DNA from: Kalmusia sp. IMI 367209
Lineage: Eukaryota; Ascomycota; Dothideomycetes; Pleosporales; Didymosphaeriaceae
Length of the DNA: 64,000 nucleotides
Direction of reading: 5' to 3'
Assembly: GCA_027946365.1 (NCBI GenBank)
Contig: JAPEUQ010000009.1
Coordinates: 1,922,001 to 1,986,000 of the forward strand
Part shown: one piece after another, positions 22,945 to 34,764 of the stretch
Layout of the letters: every line of letters begins with the position of its first letter
Position numbering within the stretch: position 1 is the stretch's first letter
Notes under the pieces: generated by a model
Seen by the model: the letters and a program-made list of their open reading frames with translations, nothing else
Told to the model about the DNA's origin: nothing
Database searches by the model: none
Position numbers and translations under genes: made by a program

Positions 22945-24495
22945 ATGCTTCTCGAAGACCAGCGCCACATCCACGAGGAGCTCGAGCGGCTCGAGGATGC
23001 TATCGCGGATCGGCTTCTTGAAGACCCACCACACGTATGTGACTTCATTGCAACCGTTTCCATGCGTATGCTGACTACAATGCAGATTCGCGATCGTCTC
23101 GCGCGCGATCATGATGTCGCCCAGTACCTCCGCCAGATCGAAGAGCGGTCCGGCCGCCTCATTTCCATCTACCAGGACGCAGACAGCAAGAAGGAGGACG
23201 AAGTTCGTAACCTGACGCTCGGCGACCCCATGGAGTCATTCGCGAGAGAGATCAGCAACATCAAATCGTACCATGAAAAGTACAGGAATTTACCCGTCGA
23301 AAACCTCGAGAAAGCCTACAAGCGCCGCACGCCCGAAGATCACCTTCAATCCGTCGCCGCTGTCGAATCCATGTTCACAGGTGAGGAAGGCTTCGGTCGC
23401 TTCTTCGACTTGACTACGCTGCATGAACAGTACTTGAATCTTCCTGTTCATCAGCAAGCGCGCCGCCTGACCTACCTGCAGTACCTCGATTTGTTTGACG
23501 TCTTCACTCCACCCCAAGCAACCATCCGTCGCGACCAGAAGATGTCCGAAGCTTATTTTCAATATCTGAAGGCGTTGCAGGATTACCTGGAGAGCTTTAT
23601 GCGCCGCACGAAGCCGCTTGAGAATTTGGACAAGATCTTTGCCAGCTTTGACAAGGAGTTTGACGAGCAGTGGGCCAATGATCAGATGCTAGGGTGGGAA
23701 AAAACAGTAGCGCAAGCCGGCCCATCGGGCGGCGATGCTATGGAGGAGGGCATCTACTGCTCCGCCTGCAAGAAAGGTTTTGCGAAAGAGTCTGTCTACG
23801 AGGCTCACTTGACAGGCAAGAAGCACAAAAAGGCCGCACAGGAGCTGGACTCGAGTGCATCCGGAACCACCACAAATGGTGCGAGCGCAGACATTGGTCG
23901 CTTTAAAGAGCGCGCCGTGGCTGAGCGAGAGTTTCGTATACGCAGACTTGCTGCTGCGATGCAAACTGAACGGAGTGACACCAAGGTCAACGTCGAGCGG
24001 AAACAAGGCATGACGGAGCGCGAGCGGCAACAGGAGCTAGAGCAGCTCTACTCTGAGGCCCCAGAAACGGCCAATGGTGGCAATGATGAGGACGAGGACG
24101 AGGATGGCGAGGAGAGGATCTACAACCCGCTCAAGCTACCGCTCGCCTGGGATGGCAAGCCAATTCCCTTCTGGTTATACAAGCTTCACGGTCTTGGTGT
24201 CGAATTCCCCTGTGAGATTTGCGGCAACTACGTCTACATGGGTAGACGAGCATTCGACAAACACTTCAACGAGCCGCGCCATATTCACGGTCTACGATGT
24301 CTCGGCATCACTAACACAACGCTTTTCCGCGAGATCACAAACATCGATGAAGCCCAGGCTCTTTGGAAAAAGATCCAGCAGGACAAGAAGAAAGAGAAGG
24401 CATCCGTAGATAACGTTGTGCAAATGGAGGACTCGGAAGGGAACGTCATGCCCGAGAAGGTTTATCGGGACCTTGAAGCCCAAGGACTTGTTTGA
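22945..24495 (+). CDS. Splicing factor 3a subunit 3 (SF3a60/Prp9)
   Basis: Core U2 snRNP protein needed for prespliceosome assembly. Exons 22945-23034 and 23086-24495 give 499 residues. The 51-nt intron (GTATGT...GCAG) keeps the frame open, but translating it would insert 17 unrelated residues into the conserved DPPH-IRDRLARDH junction, so I remove it. Evidence includes the N-terminal helices (MLLEDQRHIHEELERLE), a U1-type C2H2 finger at about 253 (YCSACKKGFAKESVYEAHLTG) with HKK, an acidic linker, and the C-terminal matrin-like finger at about 406 (CEICGNYVYMGRRAFDKHF, then RHIHGLRCLGI). Motif order and length match fungal SF3a60. Confidence 0.94.
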   Translation: MLLEDQRHIHEELERLEDAIADRLLEDPPHVCDFIATVSMRMLTTMQIRDRLARDHDVAQYLRQIEERSGRLISIYQDADSKKEDEVRNLTLGDPMESFAREISNIKSYHEKYRNLPVENLEKAYKRRTPEDHLQSVAAVESMFTGEEGFGRFFDLTTLHEQYLNLPVHQQARRLTYLQYLDLFDVFTPPQATIRRDQKMSEAYFQYLKALQDYLESFMRRTKPLENLDKIFASFDKEFDEQWANDQMLGWEKTVAQAGPSGGDAMEEGIYCSACKKGFAKESVYEAHLTGKKHKKAAQELDSSASGTTTNGASADIGRFKERAVAEREFRIRRLAAAMQTERSDTKVNVERKQGMTERERQQELEQLYSEAPETANGGNDEDEDEDGEERIYNPLKLPLAWDGKPIPFWLYKLHGLGVEFPCEICGNYVYMGRRAFDKHFNEPRHIHGLRCLGITNTTLFREITNIDEAQALWKKIQQDKKKEKASVDNVVQMEDSEGNVMPEKVYRDLEAQGLV

Positions 24496-24971
24496 AAGCC
24501 CGTGGTGATTGCTAGAATTTTGGCCCATAACGCACCAGGCGATGCCATGTCAACACGAAGAGGCTCTTTAGAGCAATGCATAGCTTCTCACTCAGGCCCT
24601 AATCATCCGATATGAGCCTGCGCATACCCTACAGAAGGTCAGAACGGGATTTTAGCGTAAGTTCTCCCTGCGTACCATCCCTTCATCCGAAGACTCCTTA
24701 TCACTGTGGTTTTGCATTCATGGTTCGCTTGGGCAACGTATAATTCTGGATGGGTATTGTTTATGGACAGCTGGCAACAACTAGACTAACAGTGTAATGT
24801 CAACATCCAAACGAAGGTTTTCGCAAACGCATGCCGTGAATGATATTTTATGTGATCGCGAAACGCTGACAGCTGTCCAGATCTTGTTTGCCCTTCCACA
24901 ATCGCGTCGGGCATCCGTTGTCGTCGTGCGGTGAACTCTTGCTATTTCACGTCGTCTTTTCCGTCTCTTTG
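24496..24971. other. Intergenic region
   Basis: This is the 3' flank of SF3a60 and the upstream region of the first tandem paralogue. Nothing specific is seen. Confidence 0.5.
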
Positions 24972-25562
24972 ATGCCTCTAGAAACGCCAAATTCTTCCTG
25001 TGTAGCCTGCAAGGCGCGTCGCATCCTCAGGATACTCCTAAATCTGATTTGCCAGACCTACATGCCTCAGACTACTCTCTACCCTCCGATCCGCACTTCT
25101 CCATATGCAACGACCAACGAGGAGTATATTCGCGCTCTCTCCTCCCTCATGCTGCTCATCAATCCCATATCCGCGCAACTCCTTCCTCTCTTACAGGTTT
25201 ACCGTGATGCCCAACTCTTCAATCACTGCCCTATCTTTATATCTTTCTACCAACGCATATGCGCTCTTTTCCGGGAGATGGAGGCACATTACCTGGAATT
25301 CTGTTGGTTCTACGGCGTATGCGGTGTAGAGAAGGTCCAGGGTATAGTGGAAAGCATGAGCGAGGAGGAAATCGGAAAATTCGCATGTGTGGTGAGGGAT
25401 TGGGGAGATGTGCTATTTCTGATGGAGGATGAAGGGCTGTGGCAGTTTCGGGTGGGCAGGGAGGCAGTATTGGAAAAGGAGGGTGAGAAATCAGGTCGAG
25501 GGAGGCTTATCATGAAGAAGGTGTCAGCGGGGATGGCCGAGTGGCATCGCAGACTAGACTAG
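24972..25562 (+). CDS. Small unknown protein, tandem paralogue A
   Basis: Frame of 196 codons from ATG 24972 (MPLETPNSSC); ATG 25062 (MPQTTLYPP) is an alternative nearer the conserved part. Predicted helical and without known domains. The segment EEYIRALSSL, a middle DAQL, HYLEFC and SEEEIGKF...WGDV correspond in order to EYLTALSDL, DAHL, TYHDFC and TEEEIWKM...WDVV in the gene at 26687, so the two appear to be diverged tandem copies. There is no signal peptide on the shorter form; on the longer form, ILRILLNLICQTY is weakly hydrophobic. Function unknown. Confidence 0.5.
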   Translation: MPLETPNSSCVACKARRILRILLNLICQTYMPQTTLYPPIRTSPYATTNEEYIRALSSLMLLINPISAQLLPLLQVYRDAQLFNHCPIFISFYQRICALFREMEAHYLEFCWFYGVCGVEKVQGIVESMSEEEIGKFACVVRDWGDVLFLMEDEGLWQFRVGREAVLEKEGEKSGRGRLIMKKVSAGMAEWHRRLD

Positions 25563-26686
25563 AAAAATTTCAGGTTGTAAATCTCAGCAGACAGATGGTT
25601 CAGTATGTGAGTATGGTGGTGTATATAGTCCAACATTGAGGCGGGCCAACTTTTGGTCGCATTCTTGTGAAGGGCAATTCACAGGAGTCGCTTTTTCCAA
25701 CCTAAACCCACCTTCGATCCATTCTACAAATTTCCTCCGCGAATTGCATCCTACGTTTTCACAGTTTCCCTACCCCAAAGCTCTTACCTTGGACATTTTG
25801 CATGTGTCGCACATACAACCCCCCCTCTTCAGCTTCTGTATTCGCGCACAGCGTACAAAGACTAGATTCTAGCGATGCTCTCTTTCCTCAACGCATCTAC
25901 GTATCAAACTGGACAAGCTTCTCTAACAACGTTCACCTCTCTCCCCGATATTCTCATAAGAGAACAAACCACCATCCACCTTCTAGCTGCTCTATTCTAC
26001 TCTATACCTAACCATCGTCCGACAATCCAAGCACCTCCCAACCGGTGAGCAAAACAAACAAGACCTAGACAAAGTTATTAAAGGAGCACGTTGGGTAGTT
26101 CACGCTTCGACTGGTAATGTATGCACCTGTTGAGCTACCTAGGAAAGGCAGCGAGCCACCTGAGTATCTAGCCTCGCTCAGACGGTACGCAGAGGAGTAA
26201 TGGGTGACCTTGTTCGATCGAGAAGTGGTATGCAAGATTAGAAGATAATATGGCGAGGGTATCGAGGTTTAAGCAGTAGCAGGAGTATTTGGGGTATCGT
26301 GGGCGACCTGTCCCCGGATCCCGAAACGGTAAGGAGTGTCATCAACAAGACTCTGCAAGTTCAGTTCGCTGAGCATAACAGCGAATTACGAGCGCTAGAA
26401 GCCATCAATTCTTGAATGTGCACTAATGCACGTAGTCCGGTCAATACTTTGTTTGATTTTTCGCTAGCTCGTGTGGTCCTTCTCGCCTTAGTTCGCGAAA
26501 CTTCCTAGGGCAAACGTAAGCAATGAAGAATTCACTCGCATTGTGAGGTTGACAATAGTGAATGAATCGGGAATTTGGATTAGGCGTGAGTGAAAGTGAT
26601 AACGCTAATCTCTTGAGCGTCACTTTATTTAATCCCGCTTCAGCAAGCCTAACAATTTACGACCAACGACGCGAAGGCTAGTCTCC
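25563..26686. other. Inter-paralogue region with a possible degraded relic
   Basis: A 57-codon plus-strand frame at 25875-26048 (MLSFLNASTYQTGQASL) ends at a GTGAGC that could be a donor. Further on, about 26130-26200 reads ELPRKGSEPPEYLASLRRYAEE and then stops at TAA. The same frame continues with two more TAA codons before about 26280. The PPEYLASLRR stretch resembles the EYL/EYI-ALS start of the flanking paralogues, so this may be a dead third copy. Support is weak. Confidence 0.25.
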
Positions 26687-27193
26687 ATGTCAACGCTTTC
26701 ATTCCCACACAGCTACCTCATGTCTCTAGCCTCACAACCGCGCGCGTCAGCTTCTCGGCGACGCGCCTCCAGAGCTTGGTCCGTAGAGATCTTCCACTTG
26801 AGCCCGACCATGAGCGTAAATCCTAAAGAGTACCTCACCGCCTTATCGGATCTTTTGTCCTTCACCAGCGACCGCATGCGCCAAGTCAATCTTCCGGACC
26901 TCATCTGGGCTTTCAACGACGCACACCTCCAGAGCAACCGAGTCGTTATGCGCCAGCTCGCCTTCATTATGATCCCCATTCTCGAGCAAGTCCAGAAAAC
27001 ATATCATGACTTCTGTGACACTCGTGGTACTTACACCGAAGAGGAGATCTGGAAAATGGTGCTTGTACTGGGCGATGACGGAAGCGATTTCTGGGACGTA
27101 GTGGATGAGTTGGGTGAGCTTATTGAGATCATAGAAGGAGAGGAGACGGAGGGCTTCTGGATGAGCTTGGAAGACATCATGACGAGAGAGTGA
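26687..27193 (+). CDS. Small unknown protein, tandem paralogue B
   Basis: Frame of 168 codons from ATG 26687; the internal ATG 26810 (MSVNPKEYLTALSDLL) begins the conserved part. Predicted all-helical and acidic at the C-terminus (ELGELIEIIEGEETEGFW). It shares ordered motifs with the gene at 24972 (see there), at low overall identity. There is no membrane segment or known domain. The N-terminal Arg/Ser-rich extension (SQPRASASRRRASRAW) could be a targeting peptide or a mis-called start. Confidence 0.5.
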   Translation: MSTLSFPHSYLMSLASQPRASASRRRASRAWSVEIFHLSPTMSVNPKEYLTALSDLLSFTSDRMRQVNLPDLIWAFNDAHLQSNRVVMRQLAFIMIPILEQVQKTYHDFCDTRGTYTEEEIWKMVLVLGDDGSDFWDVVDELGELIEIIEGEETEGFWMSLEDIMTRE

Positions 27194-28341
27194 TAGGCCA
27201 ACAACACTTTCATGCCATGTTTGGCTTAAACGGCAACGAGAGGGAAGCTAGGAAGGAGACGTGCGATCGTATCTATTTGCGCTCATGCCCGCGTCGGTGG
27301 AGACCCGGTACCACGAGATGGTGGCAATGATAAGAAATATGATTTCCTTATAGATAAGGTGTCTGTCCGGGGACACCGTGCCCCCTATGTGCTTCAGCCG
27401 TAGATGGTTCTTAGACTAGATTAGCGTTGATGCTTCTCATGCTTTGACCAATTCTGGCACCTTTGGCATACATTGACCTCGTGATGTCTTGACCTTATGG
27501 AACCATTGGCATTTACTTGCGATGCCTCAAGGACAGTCATTGCAGCCCCAACTTTACGCTTCATGCGCTGCTAGCGTAAGGAATAGAGGCCATGAACTGC
27601 ATTCAATTCAATAAGTGTTCTCGATACGATGTACATGGATGGGTCGATAAGACTCAATATGTCCATCAGTATAACAATAAAGACGAAGATGTTACGATGA
27701 AATAGGCGGCAAGGTTGGTGCGAGGTGATGCGGACGAGATTTTCAGGAGATTTAGTCAATGTAAGTAGGAGGGCAGAGAATGCAGAAATTGAAACAAAGT
27801 CAAAAGATAGTTAATGAATAGACTAGTATAGTAGACCAAGCACATCTAGGGCTTGGGCTTGTGTTGTTAGTTATGTCGATTGGCTGCTGCTGTAATATGC
27901 ATCATGTCTGGATGACAATGTAATCCACCTCTACCTATGATAGATGATCTTAGCTATTCTGCACTGACGAGAAAGTAGAGGTACGACACCACCGCATGGT
28001 TAATTCAATTCCTCGCTAATGCATTCTCGAATACGATGCTTCAATGGAACGCGAGGCGAGATACTGCCACTTTTTTTTTTTTAATAGAGCGAGCAATGCG
28101 CGTAGTCTAAATAAATCGACGGGCACAGTGGAGTAGTTGTGAAGTTGAAAATTGTTACTGTTTGGATGACTTTGTTCACCACCTAGTCCCGTTGCCTTGA
28201 CCGAGAGCTATCGGATGCCTGCCACACTTACAGTTCTGCGCTTCCCTATTTGATCGGAGCAGGCTGCATGAGAGCATACTCGCACTCTCTCTTCGATCCA
28301 TCCAGATATTACGGTAGAAAAAATGGCATGACACTGGAAAT
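27194..28341. other. Intergenic region
   Basis: This contains a perfect palindrome CCTTATAGATAAGG near 27346, a GTCTGTCCGGGGACAC block near 27361 (see findings) and a T12 run at 28071-28082. There is no convincing coding sequence. Confidence 0.45.
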
Positions 28342-28869
28342 TTATTGACCAGCGTCAGATGCGGATATATCCTTCACTCCCAGCCCTATGACGTACCATC
28401 GAAGTTCTTGAACAGATACCCCTTTATCTGGCCGCGTGCGCAACGGTCCCGTATGTGGGTCGGTGATATTAGGCCCACCGAAACGGATAAGTAGTGCCTC
28501 ATCATTCGTTGTTATCTGAGGCTACGATCCGGGAAGTCAGTAGGAGCACGAGGGTGCAGCAGACTCGATTTCCACGTGGCGGAGGTAGTGATCATAATGC
28601 ACAGGATCGACTTTGGGAAGTTCTCCATTTCCCTTCGTCCATCTGATTGATATCCTAAAGAGCGATTAATCGTCACGAATTTGCATCCGTTTTCTCGTAC
28701 TCTAGGAACGTTGTTGGACCGTTTGAGCGTGAGAAGCTGATGATGGTCCCATGTTTCATACAGATCAGTCCCTAACACGGTTAGGCTGAAGCATATAAAA
28801 CGCGCCTACGGTATGCGGTTCCGACCGATCTAAAGTCGGAGTCACCTTCCGCATCCAAGCCCATCCCAT
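28342..28869 (-). CDS. Possible small multi-exon gene, unknown
   Basis: Low-confidence model. On the minus strand, exon-like segments connect through short GT..AG introns of about 45-54 nt with branch-like CTAAC, TTAAT and CTGAC motifs. They are MGWAWMRKVTPTLDR, then MKHGTIISFSRSNGPTTFL, then EISIRWTKGNGELPKVDP and HYDHYLRH, then the last exon with ITTNDEALLIRFGGPN and RPDKGVSVQELRWYVIG, ending in TAA 28342-28344. The last exon is strongly protein-like, but the first donors (GTAGGC, GTACGA, GTGGAA) are weak. An alternative open frame exists through 28512-28778. It may instead be a gene remnant. No family recognised. Confidence 0.25.
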
Positions 28870-29872
28870 CTACCGAACTCCCGACAAACATGTTCGAACA
28901 GTGGAGGTGGCGGTGGCAAAGACACAAAAAGGACGTTTGGTACATTGCAGTGTTGGGAAGCTTAGAATGCATCAGCCATGAGGCGATATCTGTGTCGGGC
29001 ACCATGATAAGAAAAACTGTCCTGCGTCATGCATTCAAGTTACTTGTTTGAGAACGCTGCGATGCCATGGACGATATCGCTGACTAACTGGCAAACCTGG
29101 GGACCCACCCACTCAGCCTCCTTTTCATGTGCGGGCTCATGTGCGGGCGCTATCCCCGCAACAGACCGGCCCGCAATCCACTCCTTCCCTCACCCCACTC
29201 ACCATCGCCGGAGCCTCATGAAATCACGCTTTGCGTCACTGCGCTGTTTTGGGTTTTCACGGACATGGACGAGTTGTACCCAAAAACTGCCGCCATTATC
29301 GCTAATCGGACCGTCGCCTTCACACCTCTTCGGAAAGTCTTGCATGTAGACTCGATTGGATCCGGTCTGTGCAGCATATCGAGAAAAAATTCAACGTGCA
29401 GCAGAGATGACACCAACGAACATGGGGCGCTTGAAACTCAACAGTAATGCCGAAGAAATACGCTGTGGTTCCTTGCGGTATTTTCCAGGATGACGTCGCC
29501 AGAAAAAAATGGCACGAGCGCACGGTCAAATCGAAGAGTCGGGTTCGCTGCCGACCATATCGGTAACTCTCGCGGTTGGAGAAAACAATAATGAAGCGCA
29601 GACTGGAGCGACGGAGGACGCCGGTCGGGCAATGCGTCGACCCGTGCATGCTCTAGTGTCTCCAGGGATCGCTGCGTAACATCACTGAAGGGGCGCTGGC
29701 TCCTAAACACGTTGCCTCGTAGGACCCCAGGTATTACGTACTGGATTCTTCTCCCCAGATTCGACCTGCCCCAGTTTTCTATATCTCCAGAATGTTTCAC
29801 GGTGTTGCACTCCACGTTCAATCGTATTCTTCCCTTCTTCGATCCATGAATTAAATCATATACAACTACATC
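28870..29872. other. Intergenic region upstream of the transporter
   Basis: Both strands carry medium-length frames with no recognisable similarity; the 186-codon minus frame ending at 29998 overlaps the transporter start and is rejected. The last few hundred bases should hold the transporter promoter. Confidence 0.45.
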
Positions 29873-31503
29873 ATGTCTTACGAACCGAGATGGGACGATC
29901 TGGAGCAGGCTCAGAATCAAAAGGAGAAGAAAGATGGCATTGATGGCCTTGAACCCACAGAGACGCACCGTAGAGGGAGCGTCTTCAGCATTGGACATGG
30001 TAGCAAGCGTCGCATGAGCATCAGCGATGAAGTTTTCGGCGAAATCACTGAGGATGGTCCCAACTATCGCGATGTAGGAGTCCTCCCAAGCAGATGGATC
30101 CCATCAACAATCATTAGCTGACACGTTGACAGGTTGGCTGGATGGGGACCGTCGTTCTCATGATCAAGACTCAAATCGGTCTCGGTGTTCTTTCGATCCC
30201 GTCTGCTTTTGATGCTTTGGGGCTCATCCCTGGTGTCATATGCTTGTTGGTGACGGGTGGCATGATCACCTGGGGTAATTACGAAGTTGGCGTCTTCAAG
30301 CGTCGGCACCCTGAAGTCTACAGTATCGTTGATGTAGGTGAGAAGATAGGTGGAAAGTTTGGCAACGAATTTGTTTGCGTGGCCTTCCTGCTATGTATGG
30401 CTCATCTTGCTCCATTCCGAACATTTGTTTGACGCGACGCAGGGTGGATCTGTGTAGCTGCCGCTGGATTCTCCGGCATCTCCACCGCCTTCAACTCCCT
30501 GTCTGTCCACGGTGCATGCACCGCAGTCTTCGTCGTTGTGGCGGCCGTTCTCGGGTTCCTCACGGGCAGCATCCGAACCCTTGGCAAGATCTCGTGGCTT
30601 GCCTGGATTGGCGTCACGTCTATCATAGTTGCTCGTAAATCATCTCCCACTGACTGCAACGAGGTTCTATTACTAACTTGCGTAGTGTTAACGTTGACTA
30701 TCGCGGTCGGCGTTCAAGATCGACCGGCAGCGGCACCACAGACTGGATTCTACAAGTCTGACTATAAGCTCGTTGGCAACCCAACCTTCATCGAGGCAAT
30801 GGGAGCAATCAACGCTTTTGTCTTTGCTTACGCCGGTACACCAGCCTTCTTTGCCATTATCTCCGAGATGCGAGAACCCAAAGACTACAACAAGGCCATG
30901 TTCACATGCCAAGGTGTGATGACTGGAATGTATCTGTTGGTAGGCATCGTGGTATACTACTACTGTGGCTCTTTTGTCGCTTCGCCAGCCTTAGGATCTG
31001 CCGGTCCTCTCCTCAAGCGCGTGTGCTATGGTCTGGCGCTTCCCGGCCTTATAGTGTCGACCTGCTTGGTCACCCATTATCCCGCAAAGTACATCTTCCT
31101 CCGCGCACTCAAGGGTTCCAAGCACCTCGTCTCCAATTCTCGTGTGCATTGGATGACTTGGCTATCATGCACCCTCGGCGTCACCATACTCGCATACATC
31201 ATCTGCTCCGCCGTCCCCAACTTCGGCAGCCTCATCTCGCTTGTCGGAGCGCTCCTCGCCACGTTTATGTCACTGCAGCCTCTGGGCGCCATGTGGCTGT
31301 ATGACAACCTTAAGAACCGAAAGAGGGATACCAGGTGGATCATCGGTGTTTGTTGGAGCTCGTTTGTCATCATCATCGGTACCTATATAATGGTGGCGGG
31401 TTCTTACGCTGCTATCGTTGGTATCATCGATGACTACAAGTCGGGCAGTTCGGGCGCATGGTCGTGCGCTGATAACTCCAATTCGGCAGGTGCGGCGCAC
31501 TGA
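29873..31503 (+). CDS. Neutral amino-acid permease, Aa_trans (Mtr-like) family
   Basis: Four exons (29873-30073, 30133-30394, 30443-30634, 30686-31503) give 490 residues; the last intron is 51 nt and leaves the frame open, so it is easily missed. After a polar N-terminus of about 65 residues comes the conserved start of the transporter domain (GWMGTVVLMIKTQIGLGVLS). About eleven hydrophobic segments follow, with INAFVFAYAGTPAFFAIISEM and the C-terminal SLISLVGALLATFMSLQPLG typical of the amino-acid/auxin permease superfamily. The fungal Mtr-type members import neutral aliphatic and aromatic amino acids at the plasma membrane. It lies 1.1 kb from the aromatic cluster; involvement in it is only possible. 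Confidence 0.87.
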
Positions 31504-32640
31504 TCTTGTATACTACATGCACGCAGCTTTGAAAGCAATGTATAAAATTGGGATTCGTATCATTTACGAATCGTTGGTGCCTATTACAAACGTGAGCTCT
31601 GCATCGCCGCGCTCGCCATGTCGGACAACGCATTTATGGACCAAGAAGTGTCTCAAGTTACCTCTTAATCTATCTAGGTGATTGGAATAAAAGGCGCATG
31701 TGATGCTCCCTTAGTACACGTGATTAGGAGTGAGGCTGGTTCATCTATGGATATATCTTCAATATTATTCGTTCGCATTCAACATCTTGAGACGTTAGTA
31801 GATCCCACATTGTTCTTAGATCTGTGTGAGATCCTCGCTTCTCTTAAATTATCGTAAGAGTCGACACACTGGAACTGTTTCACCACCTTTTCTCACGAAA
31901 TGATCGCTCTGCAATTCTGGGAGCGGCAGAATTCACAAAGCAGATCTATCGAGCGGCTATTAATTACTGTTCTGAGGTAAGAAGTCCTATTGGTATCCTT
32001 TGCTACGTCTATTTTTCTGTTCACAGGTCGAAGCGTTGCTGGGTGGCTTCGGATCGGCGTCGGACAGTACGATGGCCGAATGAGCTAGCGCGGCCCAACT
32101 GAAGATAAAATAAGAAGCCTTAAACAATACGCCTCTATTACGTATATGTCAAATCAAGCGAAGCGAATGAGTTCGAATCCTAGATTCGAGTATATTCAAT
32201 TGATCTGACCCTTTTAAAGAGTAATGGCGAGCCTAAGGTTGGGGCGGGAAGGGGTTAAGATCCAGGCGAAATTTCGACAGGCGGCTATCGTACAAGGTGC
32301 AAGATCCGCCACGGACAATGTCGAAGGCTGACCAACAAACTATGGGGAACATTGCCGCATCCGTGTCCTGTACGTGTCCGCTTCTGGAAGCCGCACTCAG
32401 GCAGGACAGAGTAGGCTCGATCCGCCCTAGGTGTGGAGTGGCTAGACCCATTTCTAATGCTAAGGTGACTGAATTTGAAGAGATAGGGATATATACGAGC
32501 GGATATAGATTGATGCGGAACAACGATCAAATTAGAGCATCACTATCCCATCCCCAGCCCTACGCTCATCTTTCTCGTGCGTTGATTCATATATCCCAAG
32601 TCGGTCATCTTTCCTTCACTTCCTACCTCATCAAGTGAAC
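31504..32640. other. Intergenic region before the aromatic cluster
   Basis: No gene is seen. A GTTCGAATCC sequence at 32171 recalls a tRNA T-loop, but the arms do not pair (see rejected items). Confidence 0.45.
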
Positions 32641-34173
32641 ATGGGATCCTTTGGCGAAGGAGATTGGAGGCGGTTGAGTGTGGCAGTCATCGGCGGCGGC
32701 ATTGGAGGTTTATCCACTGCTATTGCGCTACGCCGCGCGGGTCACGAGGTCACCATCTATGAGCGCAATGACTTCGCAGGTGAAGCTGGGGCATCAGTGT
32801 CTTGTGCAGCAAATGGCACTCGCTGGTTACATGAGTGGGGCGTGGATGTCGAGAAGGGTGACCCAGTGGTGTTGAAAAGGCTCATAAACCGAGACTGGAA
32901 GACTGGTGAGCCGGTCAGTGTTTATGATCTGGATGATTACGAGGAGAGATGGGGCTATGTGTACAACATGTTCCACAGGCAGTATATGCACAAAATGCTT
33001 ATGGATTGCGCGTTACAAGAGGAGGGCGCTGGAACTCCAGCGAAGTTACTCGTGAACCACCCAGTAAGTCTCTCGCAAGCCGAGGCTAAGCTCATGGCAT
33101 ACTGATTGAATTCTAGTGCCAGACTATAAATCTTGAGACTGGCGAGATTCTCTTCACCAATGGGGTAAGAGCCAAGCATGACTTGATTGTTGGAGCCGAT
33201 GGTATTGGATCGGTAACACGTAAAATCATCGGCTTGGACCCAGAAAAAAGGCCCGCAGAATCCAGCTGTCTGCATGCCAACGTATTAACCAAAGACGCTC
33301 GAAAGCTTGGCTTAGTTGACTACTCTCTCAACAGCGCATTGGAGTACTGGGGCGGCCAGGACGGCAAGTGGGACAAGATTGTCCTTTCACCTTGCAATGG
33401 TGGCAATCTTCTCTCTTACTATTGCTTCTTCCCTCGATCAGAAGGTGATTACACCAACCACACCTGGGGTGGAGCCGATCTTCCCGTTGAAGAACTTCTC
33501 GCGCCATATCCAGAACTTGATACTCAGGTCAAGGCTCACCTTGCCATCGGCATTGAGGTTCAGCCTTGGCGCCTATGGGTCCATCAGCCATATTCGTACC
33601 TTGTCAAGAGTAACGTTTGTTTGCTCGGCGATGCTGGCCACCCAGTAAGTTAGGCTCGTGATCCTAATTGACAAAGTATCGAACTAATATGCGTTTCCAG
33701 ATGATGCCCCACCAAAGTCAAGGTGCCTGCATGGCCATTGAAGATGCTGCTGCTCTTGGTATTCTATTCAACAAGAATTACTTCAATGGAGACGTAAAAG
33801 AATCTCTCGATGTCTACGAGAAGATCCGTCTACCTCGTGCTACAAAAGTTCAGGCTTCTGCTGCAAAGGCTGCATATAATATCAATGAGCGCATCGGTAA
33901 GCGCACTCATCGCACCTACACAATGATGATCAGACCTAATTAGTATTCTTAGGCTTCTCAAGTAATACGAACATACCTAACTATAAGGTTGAGGATGAAG
34001 CAAACAAGCTCACTATTGAGGAAATGAATGGTTACGACATGTATAAGGACATTGATCAGGCTTTCGCCGAGAGGTGGGGAGTACCTTACACCGACAAGTA
34101 CATCAAAGGCCTACCTTTTGGGCTCAAGCTTTCGAACGGTGTCACAGTCGGTGAACAATCTGCAAAACTGTAA
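32641..34173 (+). CDS. FAD-dependent monooxygenase, salicylate-hydroxylase-like
   Basis: Four exons (32641-33063, 33117-33644, 33701-33896, 33953-34173) encode 455 residues. Class A flavoprotein hydroxylase signatures are in place: N-terminal GxGxxG (VIGGGIGGLSTAIALRRAGH), a DG motif (IVGADGIGS) and the GD motif (CLLGDAGHP, followed by the conserved QGACMAIEDAAALG). Enzymes of this group use NAD(P)H and O2 to hydroxylate or oxidatively decarboxylate phenolic acids, for example salicylate to catechol. It is convergent with the intradiol dioxygenase, which would act on the product. The upstream GTG at 32635 is not used; ATG 32641 is the first ATG. Confidence 0.85.
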
Positions 34174-34764
34174 GGAACAAAGTAAACTCAGCGTCTTAGA
34201 GCATAGAGCTTTTCCACCTGCCATAATTAGTAGAAGATCGAGATTGTGTGTTGATCAAGTCATTTGATAGGTCAATTCAGATGCATACTACTGAATCGCC
34301 AACTGTAAAAATGAAAAATTGCATGGCGTTGTGACCCTGACCGCGTTAGTTAGTCAAACATTCAATCATTCAACAAAAAGTGAAGATATTCTGGTTCTCA
34401 GTGTTCCGGAATTCACATGCGTCTATCTGAATAGATTGAGAGAATTTTCATGGTCTAACGACTGCTGTATTGGAATCAAATCATTATATGCAGCATTGTG
34501 GTATTTCATATTTCATGAAACATTGTAATTTGTCTGAAATCAGTATTGATTTGGAGTATTATAGATTGAACTAAAAGAATGGGAACAATAGCATCGGCAA
34601 AGCTCGAGAATTTTGTTGATATATCAGGTTTCTCAAGCATCTTCATTTGATCTGGATGATGTTCAATCTATCTCTCACAGGTTACATGCTCGGGATGCTT
34701 CCGCACTTGAAATTACTAAACGTGGAACAGGCTTACATTATGGCAGTGTTATATTATTCACGTT
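34174..34764. other. Intergenic region, A/T-rich
   Basis: Shared 3' flank of the convergent monooxygenase and dioxygenase genes. It is noticeably A/T-rich but has no repeat I can define. Confidence 0.5.

Noticed and set aside
29438..29998. 186-codon minus-strand open frame
   Set aside because: It overlaps the start of the well-supported amino-acid transporter in antisense, and its residues show no recognisable domain.
32060..32195. tRNA-like sequence (GGCCGAATGAGCTAGCGC, ACTGAAGAT and GTTCGAATCC in order)
   Set aside because: The pieces resemble D-arm, anticodon loop and T-loop, but the acceptor, anticodon and T stems do not pair and the spacing is too long even for an intron-containing tRNA.
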